From the NCBI RefSeq assembly GCF_017168335.1, contig NZ_JABFAU010000011.1:325485-389484 (forward strand): a stretch of 64,000 bases of DNA, read 5' to 3'. Positions 44,153 through 53,102 of this stretch are shown here, piece by piece. The position numbers and the translations under genes are program-made. The notes under the pieces are model-generated. The model searched no databases. It had not been told where the DNA came from and worked only from the letters and a program-made list of their open reading frames with translations. The DNA comes from Rhodococcus sp. KRD162. Its GTDB lineage: Bacteria > Actinomycetota > Actinomycetes > Mycobacteriales > Mycobacteriaceae. How positions within the stretch are numbered: the stretch's first letter is position 1; each line of letters opens with the position of its first letter.

Positions 44153-46414
44153 ATGACGGACACAACAACTTTGGACGCCGAAGAAGGCGTCTTCGAAGCC
44201 ACCGCGATCATCGACAACGGCTCGTTCGGCAAGCGGAGCATCCGCTTCGAGACCGGTCGCCTCGCACAGCAGGCCGCAGGCGCAGTTGCTGCGTACCTCG
44301 ACGAGGACACCATGCTGTTGTCGGCGACGACCGCAGGCAAGCACCCCCGTGAGGGATTCGACTTCTTCCCGCTGACGGTCGATGTCGAAGAGCGTATGTA
44401 CGCCGCCGGACGCATTCCCGGATCGTTCTTCCGCCGCGAGGGCCGCCCGTCCACCGACGCCATCCTCACCTGCCGCCTCATCGACCGGCCGCTGCGCCCG
44501 ACGTTCGTCGACGGTCTCCGCAACGAGATCCAGGTCGTCATCACGGTCATGAGCCTCAACCCGGCCGACCTCTACGACGTCGTCGCGATCAACGCGGCCT
44601 CGGCGTCGACGCAGATCGCCGGCCTGCCGTTCTCCGGCCCGATCGGCGGCGTCCGCGTCGCACTGATCGACAAGCAGTGGGTTGCGTTCCCGACCAACGA
44701 GCAGCTCGAAAAGGCCGTGTTCAACATGGTCGTCGCCGGCCGCATCGTCTCCGGCTCGGGTGCCGACGCAGACGTCGCGATCATGATGGTCGAGGCCGAG
44801 GCGACCGAGAACGTCATCGAGCTCATCGACGGCGGTGCCACCGCCCCCAACGAGACCGTGGTCGCCGAGGGCCTGGAGGCTTCCAAGCCGTTCATCGCCG
44901 CGCTGTGCACTGCGCAGCAGGAGTTGGCCGCCAAGGCAGCCAAACCGACCGGCGACTACCCGGTGTTCCCGGCCTACCAGTCGGATGTCTTCGAAGCGGT
45001 CGAGAACGCGGCGAAGATTCCACTGAACGAGGCACTGACCATCGCCGGCAAGGCCGAGCGCGAGAGCAAACTCGACGAGGTCAAGGCTCAGGTCATGACA
45101 GTGGTCGGAGACAGCTTCGCCGGCCGCGAGAAGGAGATCGGTGCCGCATTCCGCGCGCTGACCAAGAAGTCGGTTCGCCAGCGCATCCTCACCGATCACT
45201 TCCGCATCGACGGCCGCGGCATCACCGACATTCGCTCGCTGTCCGCAGAGGTCGCGATCATTCCGCGCACGCACGGATCTGCTCTGTTCGAGCGCGGCGA
45301 GACCCAGATCCTGGGCGTCACCACCCTCGACATGGTCAAGATGGCGCAGCAGGTCGATTCGCTCGGGCCCGAGACGTCCAAGCGGTACATGCACCATTAC
45401 AACTTCCCGCCGTACTCCACCGGTGAGACCGGCCGCGTCGGTTCGCCGAAGCGTCGTGAGATCGGCCACGGCGCACTGGCCGAGCGCGCCTTGCTGCCGG
45501 TGCTGCCCAGCCAGGCGGAGTTCCCGTACGCCATCCGCCAGGTGTCCGAGGCGCTGAGCTCCAACGGTTCGACGTCGATGGGCTCGGTGTGTGCATCGAC
45601 GCTGTCACTGCTCAACGCAGGCGTGCCGCTGCGCGCTCCGGTGGCCGGTATCGCAATGGGTCTCGTCTCCGACGAGGTCGAGGGCGAGACGCGTTACGTC
45701 GCCCTCACCGACATCCTCGGTGCCGAGGACGCATTCGGAGACATGGACTTCAAGGTCGCCGGAACCAAGGACTTCGTGACGGCGCTGCAGCTGGACACCA
45801 AGCTCGACGGCATCCCGTCCAAGGTGCTCGCGGGCGCGTTGTCTCAGGCCAAGGATGCTCGTACGACGATCCTCGAGGTCATGGCCGAGGCCATCGACGC
45901 CCCGGACGAGATGAGCCCGTACGCGCCTCGCGTCACTGCGATCAAGGTCCCGGTGGACAAGATCGGCGAGGTCATCGGGCCCAAGGGCAAGATGATCAAC
46001 TCCATCACCGAGCAGACCGGTGCCAACATCTCGATCGAAGACGATGGCACTGTCTACGTCGGTGCAGCGGACGGCCCGTCCGCACAGGCCGCGATCGACA
46101 TGATCAACGCCATTGCCAATCCGCAGCTGCCGAAGGTCGGCGAGCGATTCCTCGGAACCGTCGTGAAGACGACGGCGTTCGGTGCATTCGTCTCGCTGCT
46201 CCCGGGCCGCGACGGACTGGTGCACATCTCCAAGCTGGGCAACGGTAAGCGCATCAACAAAGTCGAGGACGTGGTGAGCGTCGGATCCAAGTTGCGCGTC
46301 GAGATCGCCGATATCGACAACCGCGGCAAGATCAGCCTCGTCCCGGTCGAGGACGACAACGCGGCCGCTGCCGCCGATGCTCCCGAGGCACCAGCCGAGG
46401 CCAGCGCTGAGTAA
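44153..46414 (+). CDS. pnp: Polyribonucleotide nucleotidyltransferase
   Basis: PNPase degrades RNA by phosphorolysis from the 3' end and is called gpsI in mycobacteria. The 753-residue protein has two RNase PH domains ([20 protein letters not shown] near 65-84; [12 protein letters not shown] near 372), a KH domain ([17 protein letters not shown] near 607), and an S1 domain ([19 protein letters not shown] near 661), ending in an Ala-rich tail. The ATG at 44153 matches the family start; the open frame upstream belongs to the leader. Confidence 0.96.
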   Translation: MTDTTTLDAEEGVFEATAIIDNGSFGKRSIRFETGRLAQQAAGAVAAYLDEDTMLLSATTAGKHPREGFDFFPLTVDVEERMYAAGRIPGSFFRREGRPSTDAILTCRLIDRPLRPTFVDGLRNEIQVVITVMSLNPADLYDVVAINAASASTQIAGLPFSGPIGGVRVALIDKQWVAFPTNEQLEKAVFNMVVAGRIVSGSGADADVAIMMVEAEATENVIELIDGGATAPNETVVAEGLEASKPFIAALCTAQQELAAKAAKPTGDYPVFPAYQSDVFEAVENAAKIPLNEALTIAGKAERESKLDEVKAQVMTVVGDSFAGREKEIGAAFRALTKKSVRQRILTDHFRIDGRGITDIRSLSAEVAIIPRTHGSALFERGETQILGVTTLDMVKMAQQVDSLGPETSKRYMHHYNFPPYSTGETGRVGSPKRREIGHGALAERALLPVLPSQAEFPYAIRQVSEALSSNGSTSMGSVCASTLSLLNAGVPLRAPVAGIAMGLVSDEVEGETRYVALTDILGAEDAFGDMDFKVAGTKDFVTALQLDTKLDGIPSKVLAGALSQAKDARTTILEVMAEAIDAPDEMSPYAPRVTAIKVPVDKIGEVIGPKGKMINSITEQTGANISIEDDGTVYVGAADGPSAQAAIDMINAIANPQLPKVGERFLGTVVKTTAFGAFVSLLPGRDGLVHISKLGNGKRINKVEDVVSVGSKLRVEIADIDNRGKISLVPVEDDNAAAAADAPEAPAEASAE

Positions 46415-46427
46415 GAAGCAGTCGAGT

Positions 46428-46460
46428 CGAACGGTACGTCCCCTCGGGACGTACCGTTCG
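46428..46460 (+). terminator. Perfect 15-base-pair hairpin after pnp
   Basis: CGAACGGTACGTCCC and its exact complement flank a three-base CTC loop, 14 bases after the pnp stop. No T-run follows. Its position favours a terminator or RNA-stability stem between pnp and pepR. Confidence 0.7.
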
Positions 46461-46493
46461 GCCGTTACGGACAACAACGACATCGGCACCGGC

Positions 46494-47768
46494 GTGCAGC
46501 GCACTACTCTGCCGGGCGGTCTTCGAGTCGTCACCGAATTCGTTCCGGGTGTTCGCTCTGCCTCGGTCGGGGTGTGGGTGGGTGTCGGCTCGCGGGACGA
46601 GCAACCGAGCGTGGCCGGTGCCGCCCATTTCCTCGAGCACCTTCTCTTCAAGTCGACGCCGACGCGCAGTGCGCTCGAGATCGCTCAGGCCATGGACGGT
46701 GTCGGGGGAGAGTTGAACGCGTTCACCTCCAAGGAGAGCACGTGCTTCTACGCGCATGTGCTCGACGAGGATGTGGCGCTGGCCATCGATCTGGTCAGCG
46801 ATGTGGTGCTTCGCGGGCGGTGTCGCTCGGCAGATGTGGACGTCGAGCGCCAGGTGGTACTCGAAGAGATCTCCATGCGCGATGACGATCCAGAGGATCT
46901 GCTCGGAGATGCATTTCTCGAGGCGATGTTCGGTGATCACCCGATCGGCCGTCCGATCATCGGATCCGTCGAGTCCATCGAGTCGATGTCCCGTGCGCAA
47001 CTGCACTCGTTCCATGTGCGGCGGTACACACCGCAGCGGATGGTCGTCGCAGTGGCAGGCAACGTCGATCACAAGCAGATCGTGTCGCTCGTGCGTCGCG
47101 CATTCTCCGGTCACTTGGTCAAGGGCGTGAAACCCGCCGAACGACGGGGTGGCACGGCGCGGGTACGGAGCGCCCCGACCTTGAGTCTGACGACCCGGGA
47201 CAGCGAGCAGGCGCATCTGTGCCTGGGCGTACGTGCTTTCGGACGTCACGAAGGGCATCGTTGGGCGCTGTCGGTGCTCAACTCCGCAGTCGGCGGTGGG
47301 CTCAGTTCTCGGCTGTTCCAGGAGGTCAGGGAAGAGCGGGGACTGGCGTACTCGGTGTATTCCTCGGTGGATACGTTTGCCGACAGCGGTGCGTTCTCGG
47401 TGTACGCGGGATGTCAGCCGGAGAATCTCGGCGAGGTCACCACGGTGATTCGTGAAGTCTTGGCCAGGGTTGCGGCCGAGGGCATCACCGATGCGGAGTG
47501 TGCTCGTGCGAAGGGCTCATTGCGCGGCGGATTGGTTCTGGGACTGGAAGATTCGGGTGCCCGGATGAATCGTATCGGTCGCAGTGAACTCAACTACGGC
47601 AATCACCGCGACATCACCGACACACTCTCGCGTATCGACAGCGTCGGCAACGACGAGGTGCGCGAGGTTGCCGCCATGTTGCTCGAGCGTCCTTTCGGTG
47701 CCGCTGTGGTGGGGCCGTACAAGAACGTCCGCCAACTGCCTGCGTCGGTCAGGTCTCTGGTTCGGTAG
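46494..47768 (+). CDS. pepR: M16 family zinc peptidase (PepR)
   Basis: This 424-residue processing-peptidase relative has the inverted zinc motif HFLEH at 45-49 with the downstream glutamate region VVLEEISMRDDDPED near 123-137, and R/Y substrate residues near 280-295 (SSRLFQEVREERGLAYSVYS). M. tuberculosis Rv2782c is in the same place after gpsI. I used the GTG at 46494, which aligns near the mycobacterial start; the frame is open to an ATG at 46377 inside pnp, but that version would translate the hairpin. Neither start has a clear ribosome site. Confidence 0.9.
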   Translation: MQRTTLPGGLRVVTEFVPGVRSASVGVWVGVGSRDEQPSVAGAAHFLEHLLFKSTPTRSALEIAQAMDGVGGELNAFTSKESTCFYAHVLDEDVALAIDLVSDVVLRGRCRSADVDVERQVVLEEISMRDDDPEDLLGDAFLEAMFGDHPIGRPIIGSVESIESMSRAQLHSFHVRRYTPQRMVVAVAGNVDHKQIVSLVRRAFSGHLVKGVKPAERRGGTARVRSAPTLSLTTRDSEQAHLCLGVRAFGRHEGHRWALSVLNSAVGGGLSSRLFQEVREERGLAYSVYSSVDTFADSGAFSVYAGCQPENLGEVTTVIREVLARVAAEGITDAECARAKGSLRGGLVLGLEDSGARMNRIGRSELNYGNHRDITDTLSRIDSVGNDEVREVAAMLLERPFGAAVVGPYKNVRQLPASVRSLVR

Positions 47769-48321
47769 CCTCCCCGATCACCTCGCAGACCGTGCGGCGG
47801 ATCACCGGTCCCATCTCGATGTGGCCGGTGATCGGTTCGAAGGCGCGTGTGGAGTTGAGCGCCGCTATTCCGTGTACGGAGGTCCACAGTCGTAGGGCCG
47901 TGAACTGTGGATTTTGCGGCGACACAGCGCTGACCGCCGAGATCAGCGCCTCGAACAACGGGCGTGAGCTCTGTCGCAGGTCTTCTCCCGAGCCCGCGAG
48001 GATGTCGTGCCGAAAGGCGAGTGCGAACATCGCCGGTCGCTGCGCGGCGAACCGCACGTATGCGTCGGCCATGGCGTCGAGCGCGTTCCGCGGCGAATCG
48101 GCTTGCCGCGCGGCAGTGTTCAGCGCCACGCCCAGATCGTCGAGTCCCACTCGCGCCACGGCTGCGGCGAGCGCATTCAACGTCGGAAAATAGCGTCTCG
48201 GGGCTCCATGCGATACGCCTGCTTCACGGGTGACCGCTCTGATGGTCAGCCCTTCTCGTCCTTCGCTCTCGAGCAGTCGTACGCCGGCATCGATCAGCCG
48301 CTTCCGGAGGTTGTCTGCCAC
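47749..48321 (-). CDS. TetR family transcriptional regulator
   Basis: This 190-residue regulator has the TetR helix-turn-helix at about 6-50 (RLIDAGVRLLESEG, RAVTREAGVSHGAPRRYF) and a WHG-like C-terminal domain (LWTSVHGIAALN near 155). Its GTG start is next to a perfect palindrome and is divergent from a plsC-like gene, which it may control. Its 3' end overlaps pepR by 20 bases on the opposite strand. Confidence 0.88.
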   Translation of the reverse strand: MADNLRKRLIDAGVRLLESEGREGLTIRAVTREAGVSHGAPRRYFPTLNALAAAVARVGLDDLGVALNTAARQADSPRNALDAMADAYVRFAAQRPAMFALAFRHDILAGSGEDLRQSSRPLFEALISAVSAVSPQNPQFTALRLWTSVHGIAALNSTRAFEPITGHIEMGPVIRRTVCEVIGEATEPET

Positions 48322-48336
48322 GTAGACATTGTCTAC
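48322..48336. promoter_or_regulatory. Perfect palindrome between tetR and plsC (operator candidate)
   Basis: GTAGACA-T-TGTCTAC is a perfect 7-1-7 palindrome touching the tetR start codon. A second, overlapping dyad TGTCT...AGACA (48312-48328) shares its left arm. It is a good candidate binding site for the adjacent TetR protein. Confidence 0.6.
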
Positions 48337-48374
48337 TCTCGGCGTTGACGCTGTCCACCCGAGAGGATCGAACG

Positions 48375-49049
48375 ATGTGGTACCTGCTGTTCAAACACGT
48401 GCTGATCGGGCCGATTCTTCGCATTCTCGGCCGACCGACCGCGGTCGGAATGGACAACCTCCCGACGACAGGACCGGTGATTCTGGCCGGCAACCACCTC
48501 ACCGTGGTCGATTCGTTCTTCCTCGTTCTCCTGGTGCCCCGTCGAGTCACTTTCATCGCCAAGAGCGAATATTTCACCGGTCGCGGCATCAAGGGGGCCG
48601 CGCTTCGATGGTTCTACTCTGCGACGGGGCAGGTACCCGTCGATCGACGCGGGGCAGATGCATCGGCTCCGGCCCTCATGGCAGCGAAAACTGTTCTGCA
48701 GCAAGGGAACGTCTGGGCGGTGTACCCGGAAGGAACCCGATCTCCTGACGGTCGACTCTACAAGGGCAAGACCGGCGTGGCTCGCGTCGCGATCGAGACC
48801 GGGGCACCCGTCGTGCCGATCGTGATGCACGGAACGCTCGGGGTCAACCCGGTGGGTTCGAGAATATGGCGACCGGGCAAGGTGACGATGACGGTAGGCA
48901 AACCCCTGCATTTCACGAGATACGCAGGGGGAGAGAACAACAGGGCCATCCTACGAGCGGCCACCGATGAAGTGATGGCAGCGCTGTCGAACCTGTCGGG
49001 ACAGGAATACGTCGATGTCTACGCCGCCACGGTCAAGGACGCAGCATGA
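48375..49049 (+). CDS. 1-acyl-sn-glycerol-3-phosphate acyltransferase (PlsC family)
   Basis: This 224-residue enzyme acylates a lysophospholipid or similar acceptor at the membrane. The catalytic HX4D motif is NHLTVVD at 40-46 and the PEGTRS substrate motif is at 118-123. The ATG has GAGAGGA seven bases upstream. A frame open to 48345 adds ten residues without a ribosome site. Confidence 0.9.
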   Translation: MWYLLFKHVLIGPILRILGRPTAVGMDNLPTTGPVILAGNHLTVVDSFFLVLLVPRRVTFIAKSEYFTGRGIKGAALRWFYSATGQVPVDRRGADASAPALMAAKTVLQQGNVWAVYPEGTRSPDGRLYKGKTGVARVAIETGAPVVPIVMHGTLGVNPVGSRIWRPGKVTMTVGKPLHFTRYAGGENNRAILRAATDEVMAALSNLSGQEYVDVYAATVKDAA

Positions 49050-49052
49050 GGT

Positions 49053-49799
49053 TCAGAGCTTCTTCTTGCCCAGCAACAGTTTCCACGGCACCAGCGCCGA
49101 CTCCAGCTGAACCGACAGGCTCATCTTGGATTCACCCTCGCTGCGCTCCTCGAACCTGATCGGCACCTCGGCGAGAACGAGGCCGTGCTTGACGGTTCGG
49201 TAGTTCATCTCGACCTGAAATGCATATCCGTTGCTCTCGACCGAGGCCACGTCGATGGTGCGGAGGGTGCGCGCGTGCCATGCCTTGAAGCCGGCGGTCG
49301 CGTCCTTGACGCCGAGGCGCAGAATCGTGTTCACGTAGAAATTCGCCCAAGCCGACAACGCTTTGCGATGCCAGGGCCAATCTGCGGCGACGGCCCCGCC
49401 GGGAACGTAGCGCGAGCCGAGAACGACGGCCGCGTCGGTGGTGGTCAGCTTGTCGATCATCGCCGGGATCACCTCGGTGGGGTGCGAGAGATCGGCATCC
49501 ATCTGGATCACGATGTCCGCGCCTTCGTCGAGTGCCTTCGTCATACCCGCGACGTAGGCACGGCCGAGTCCGTTCTTCTCCGTGCGATGCAGAACGCTGA
49601 CGTCGAGAGGACCGTCGAGTGCCAATTTGTCGGCGACATCACCGGTACCGTCGGGTGAATTGTCGTCGACCACCATCACGCCGAGCCCCTCGACCTTCAG
49701 CCCGGCGAGAAGCTCGACGAGCTTGGGGAGGTTCTCGCGTTCGTTGTACGTCGGTACGACGACGGTGGTCTTCGGGGCGGTTCGTTCCGTACTCACCAC
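49053..49799 (-). CDS. ppm1: Polyprenol monophosphomannose synthase
   Basis: This 248-residue family 2 glycosyltransferase moves mannose from GDP-mannose to polyprenyl phosphate for lipomannan and glycoprotein synthesis. VVPTYNERENLP is at 14-25, VVDDNSPDGTGDV near 43, and the metal-binding DAD at 101-103. It matches the synthase domain of mycobacterial Ppm1, without the fused acyltransferase domain. The start is GTG-GTG. Confidence 0.9.
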   Translation of the reverse strand: MVSTERTAPKTTVVVPTYNERENLPKLVELLAGLKVEGLGVMVVDDNSPDGTGDVADKLALDGPLDVSVLHRTEKNGLGRAYVAGMTKALDEGADIVIQMDADLSHPTEVIPAMIDKLTTTDAAVVLGSRYVPGGAVAADWPWHRKALSAWANFYVNTILRLGVKDATAGFKAWHARTLRTIDVASVESNGYAFQVEMNYRTVKHGLVLAEVPIRFEERSEGESKMSLSVQLESALVPWKLLLGKKKL

Positions 49800-49814
49800 C
49801 GTATGATCCGTGAT

Positions 49815-49846
49815 GAGGGTGTCCGATCCAAATATCGGACATCCTC
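49815..49846 (-). terminator. Hairpin between the comB-like gene and ppm1
   Basis: A 13-base-pair stem (one G-T pair) with a six-base loop lies 51 bases after the stop of the comB-like gene on the minus strand and 16 bases before ppm1. It lacks a T-run, so termination is only likely. Confidence 0.5.
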
Positions 49847-49896
49847 GGCCGTGTCGGTGCAGCGCTTCGGGGCCGCCGTGACACTCGATCGAGCGG

Positions 49897-50658
49897 TCAC
49901 CGCGTCGCGTCGGCGAACATCCCGCCGCGAAGAACCGGAACGCAGCAACTCGATCCGATCTCGGCGGCGATCGTCACGTCCTCGGGATGACCCAGGGCGT
50001 CCAGTTCCCGGCCGGACGCGCAGCGCCGCAGCTCGGAGCCTGCTTCGTGTTCGACGGCTCGCCACGCCGCCGCTGCCATCACGGCCTCAGGAGACGCGTC
50101 GACGGCCCCGGTGTTCAGGAGTGCGGACATGACCGCCCCGGCACCCCACAGGTCCTCGGCAGCGGGCCGCAACGATCCGTCGGGCCATAGCTCGCCGGCC
50201 GCTATGACGGCAATCACCGCGTTCGGGCTCGTGGCTCGGATCCACTGCGCGGCTGCGTCGGCGTTTCTCAGCGAGGCGCCGACGCACACCCCGACCCTGC
50301 CGGCCAGCTCGTCCGCGATGGTGGATCCGTTGGGTGACGGCAACACCAGGCGTGCAGGCGCAGGCGCGGCACGGACGGTTGCCGGGCACAAGCTGATCTG
50401 CCCCGATGTGGCCGCCGCACGTCCAACGGCGAGGGCTGAGTCGAACTGATCGGCCAGCTGCTCGGCTCGGGAGTCACGCCAGCGGCTGGGGACGACCTCT
50501 ATTCCCGCATCCACCGCGACCGTCAGCGTTGTGGTGAACGAGAGCACATCGACGATCACGGCGACATCGGCTCCGTCGCCTATCGCATCGGCCCCCGACA
50601 GACCCCACTCGAAGCGGAGCCGGTATGCGCTTTGGGACATGCTCGGGTCGACAGGCAT
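49897..50658 (-). CDS. ComB-like 2-phosphosulfolactate phosphatase family protein
   Basis: The 253-residue protein has the ComB pattern: VIVDVLSFTTTLTVAVDAG near 38-56, LVLPSPNGS near 112, VCVGASLRNA near 130 and GAGAVMSALL near 177. The named activity belongs to coenzyme M synthesis in archaea; actinobacteria do not make coenzyme M for methanogenesis, so the substrate here is uncertain. Starts at 50658 or 50640 are both possible, with no clear ribosome site for either. Confidence 0.8.
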   Translation of the reverse strand: MPVDPSMSQSAYRLRFEWGLSGADAIGDGADVAVIVDVLSFTTTLTVAVDAGIEVVPSRWRDSRAEQLADQFDSALAVGRAAATSGQISLCPATVRAAPAPARLVLPSPNGSTIADELAGRVGVCVGASLRNADAAAQWIRATSPNAVIAVIAAGELWPDGSLRPAAEDLWGAGAVMSALLNTGAVDASPEAVMAAAAWRAVEHEAGSELRRCASGRELDALGHPEDVTIAAEIGSSCCVPVLRGGMFADATR

Positions 50659-50724
50659 CACCGAACGGTAGCAACAGGGGAGACGGTGATACGTTCGGCG
50701 CGGAATCGAGTGGGGGAGCTGGGG

Positions 50725-51147
50725 ATGCAGTTGGAGTTCGATACCACGGTGATCGTCCTCGCGGCGGGTCTGTTGTTGCTGTGGGCGTTGGGCTTGGGGG
50801 TGCTCAAGTACCACCAGATGTCGACATCGGCGGACGGGGCGGCGCATCGCTACGTCGACATCGCCCATCGAGCCGCGCTGATGTATTCGTTCGCCGCACT
50901 GGTACTGGCCGTTCTCGCGCAGTTCAGCGCCTGGTCGGTCCCGGTCGATCTGACGGCTGCATCCGTGGTGCTGCTGTTCTTCGTGGCTGCGATCGCCGGG
51001 TACACCGTGCACGGGGTCCGCCGGGACACCGAGAATCAGTTCGTCCATCCCGTCCCGGGAACTCACGTGTTCATGCTGCTGTTGATCATCGGTGAGATCG
51101 GAGGAACTGCGGTCCTCGTGGCCGGATTCGTGGCCGAGCAGTTCTGA
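50725..51147 (+). CDS. Small membrane protein of unknown function
   Basis: The 140-residue product has four predicted membrane helices (about 9-27, 50-68, 75-95, 113-135) and a short cytoplasmic or external KYHQMSTSADGAAH segment between the first two. I do not recognise the family. The ATG at 50725 has GGGGGAG seven bases upstream. It is divergent from the comB-like gene. Confidence 0.75.
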   Translation: MQLEFDTTVIVLAAGLLLLWALGLGVLKYHQMSTSADGAAHRYVDIAHRAALMYSFAALVLAVLAQFSAWSVPVDLTAASVVLLFFVAAIAGYTVHGVRRDTENQFVHPVPGTHVFMLLLIIGEIGGTAVLVAGFVAEQF

Positions 51148-51316
51148 GCTGTGACCGGCGGCAAGACTGCCTGTTGCGGTTCTGCAGCGGGCGTCGGATG
51201 GTGTTCGGCGCGGCTGCGGTGGAACCCTTCAGTTGCCTGGGTGTCGGTTGTATTGCTGCGCAAGCGATGATGGCTGCTGTGGTGTGGCATCGGATGGCCT
51301 GCACCTGATCCGGTTC

Positions 51317-51592
51317 TCATCTGGGGTCGAGGTAGAGCTCCGCGGTCTCGGTGGCGACCGCCGAAACCGCAGCTGCGAGCCCTGGTTCGAGGTCGAGTGC
51401 AGCTGTGAGCCGCTCGCCGCGCAGACCCTGCGTCCGAAGTATCTCCCAGGCCTGCTCCACCAGCCGAACCGAGGTGGGATGGTCCAGTTCGGGGCGGTTC
51501 GAGCGCAACGCCGTGGCCGCCCAATCGGCGTCGAATGTGCCGTTGGGTGGACCGAACACGCGCTCACCCGAGGAATAGCTCTTGGGCTCCAT
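51317..51592 (-). CDS. Small hypothetical protein
   Basis: A 91-residue soluble, mostly helical protein with a central LVEQAWEILRTQGLRG segment. I do not recognise a family. Support is limited to intact frame, normal composition and its fit between neighbouring genes. The 169 bases downstream, up to 51148, show nothing further. Confidence 0.55.
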   Translation of the reverse strand: MEPKSYSSGERVFGPPNGTFDADWAATALRSNRPELDHPTSVRLVEQAWEILRTQGLRGERLTAALDLEPGLAAAVSAVATETAELYLDPR

Positions 51593-51678
51593 GTTCCGAC
51601 GCTAGCAGAATCGACCGTCGGTGCGATCGTGACCGAATCGCGGTCGAACAGCACTACCGAACCGAACGGTATCTTCAG

Positions 51679-51684
51679 TACGGT
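51679..51684 (+). promoter_or_regulatory. Candidate -10 box (TACGGT) for the lipoprotein gene
   Basis: TACGGT ends six bases before the ATG, consistent with leaderless transcription. Confidence 0.35.
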
Positions 51685-51690
51685 GGGTCG

Positions 51691-52332
51691 ATGGACCACA
51701 GCCGCGATTCCGCGACCATCCCGCTCGCGGTCGCGGCATCGGTGTTGACCGGCCTCCTGGTGGGCTGTTCCGGCAGTGGCACTCCCGAGGTCGTCGAGGA
51801 GGTCTCGGCGAGCACGAACTACACCACGATCACCGGATCGCTGATCGTGGGAGATCCCTCGCCTGTTGCGCCGACCGCCGAGGTTCCGCCCCTCGTGATC
51901 CCGACGTTGCCCGACGGTCTCGGCGGTGCCCGTGCCTCGGGTTCGTCATCGGTCGGCGTCACCGAAGTGAACGTCTCGGGGTCCTCGGCCGTCGAATATC
52001 GGCTGGCAGGAAACGGGTCGGTGTCGTACACGGTCAGATACGTCGACGAGGCCGTCCGATACGGCACGAGTGAACCGCTGGCGGTGCCGGGGAAGTCGGT
52101 GCTGCAGATGGACCTGTCCGGTGCGTCGGCGGGATCGGACGACAGCTTCGCTCCGTACACCGGGCCGGAACGGATTCGAGTCGGTGCCGACTCCGCCGTG
52201 GTGTCGGTCGACTTTCTGGCCGATCCCGACGGAATCTCTCAGTCCTTCATCGCAGTGAGTACCGATCGCCCCGAGTTCACCGTGACTACGACCGAAAACC
52301 CTGCCGCGGTGATCGTCACTATCGCGTCCTGA
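51691..52332 (+). CDS. AMIN-like domain lipoprotein
   Basis: The 213-residue product has a signal peptide with lipobox LLVGC (cysteine 26), a Thr/Ser-rich linker, and a beta-rich domain (about 85-212; VEYRLAGNGSVSYTVRYVDEA) resembling actinobacterial AMIN-like domains of unknown role. It is probably anchored to the outer face of the membrane. Confidence 0.7.
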   Translation: MDHSRDSATIPLAVAASVLTGLLVGCSGSGTPEVVEEVSASTNYTTITGSLIVGDPSPVAPTAEVPPLVIPTLPDGLGGARASGSSSVGVTEVNVSGSSAVEYRLAGNGSVSYTVRYVDEAVRYGTSEPLAVPGKSVLQMDLSGASAGSDDSFAPYTGPERIRVGADSAVVSVDFLADPDGISQSFIAVSTDRPEFTVTTTENPAAVIVTIAS

Positions 52333-52399
52333 CGGACTCGGCGTGCGTCGAATGCATGTCGGCCGTGGCGGTTTCGGTCCGTCCTCCACGACCCCGCGG

Positions 52400-52405
52400 T
52401 AGCAT
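52400..52405 (+). promoter_or_regulatory. Candidate -10 box (TAGCAT) for the receiver-like gene
   Basis: TAGCAT ends six bases before the GTG start, which has no Shine-Dalgarno, so a leaderless transcript is likely. Confidence 0.4.
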
Positions 52406-52411
52406 CGCGAT

Positions 52412-52858
52412 GTGTCTGACGTCACAGCGGGACAGAATCGACCACCTCGTGTGCGGGTGCTCGTCTACAGCAGCGACGCGAACACGCGGGCTCGGGTGAG
52501 GTCCGCGGTGGGGAATCGACCGGACCCGGCAGTGGGTGAGATCGAGTACACGGACATAGCCACGGCAGCTGTCGTCGTCCAGCACATGGATGCGGGCGGG
52601 GTGGACCTGGCGATTCTGGACGGCGAGGCCTCACCGGTCGGCGGCATGGGCCTGGCGAAGCAGCTCAAGGACGAGATCGACAGTTGCCCGCCGGTGCTGG
52701 TGCTGATCGGACGTCCCGACGACAGGTGGCTGGCCGATTGGTCGCGCGCCGAAGCGGCGGTTCCGTACCCCCTGGACCCGATACGACTGGGGCGTGCAGT
52801 GGTGGATCTGCTGATCGAGCATGCTGCGCACCCGAGGTCCGGAGCGCCGTCTCGCTAG
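52412..52858 (+). CDS. Response-regulator receiver-like protein upstream of nuo
   Basis: This 148-residue protein is a single receiver-type domain without an output domain. The LVYSSDANTRARV segment near 17 keeps one acidic residue, and LAILDGE near 66 keeps the phospho-acceptor-type aspartate. The usual lysine before the last helix is missing (AAVPYPLDP near 115). It corresponds to Rv3143, which sits just upstream of nuo in M. tuberculosis. It may act on respiration by protein contact rather than DNA binding. Confidence 0.78.
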   Translation: MSDVTAGQNRPPRVRVLVYSSDANTRARVRSAVGNRPDPAVGEIEYTDIATAAVVVQHMDAGGVDLAILDGEASPVGGMGLAKQLKDEIDSCPPVLVLIGRPDDRWLADWSRAEAAVPYPLDPIRLGRAVVDLLIEHAAHPRSGAPSR

Positions 52859-52917
52859 AGCTGTGCAGCTCCGAAGGAGAGCGCGGGAAGTGGTGACCGT
52901 TGCACCCTCGAAAAGCA

Positions 52918-52933
52918 AGTGATATAGATCACA
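52918..52933. promoter_or_regulatory. CRP/FNR-like palindrome upstream of nuoA
   Basis: AGTGATATAGATCACA matches the actinobacterial CRP consensus TGTGA-N6-TCACA with one mismatch in the left arm. It lies 169 bases before nuoA. Possible -10 boxes follow at 52962 (TATGGG) and 53026 (TACTGT). The rest of the 244-base gap has no gene. Confidence 0.6.
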
Positions 52934-53102
52934 GTCCGCGGGCCTCTGGATGTGGGCGAGCTATGGGCGTCAACGGTTTACGAAACTCGACTGCTCGAAA
53001 TCCCGCGAGATTCGCACCGAACCCATACTGTGTGTTTCAGGTCACATTGGTACGGCCGTCGCATTCGGTGTGCGGCGGCGCGGTCGTCGATCGAGGGAGC
53101 GG

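Noticed and set aside
43806..44156. 116-codon frame between rpsO and pnp
   Set aside because: No family likeness, no ribosome site, and several RNA hairpins lie in the same stretch; a structured leader is more likely.
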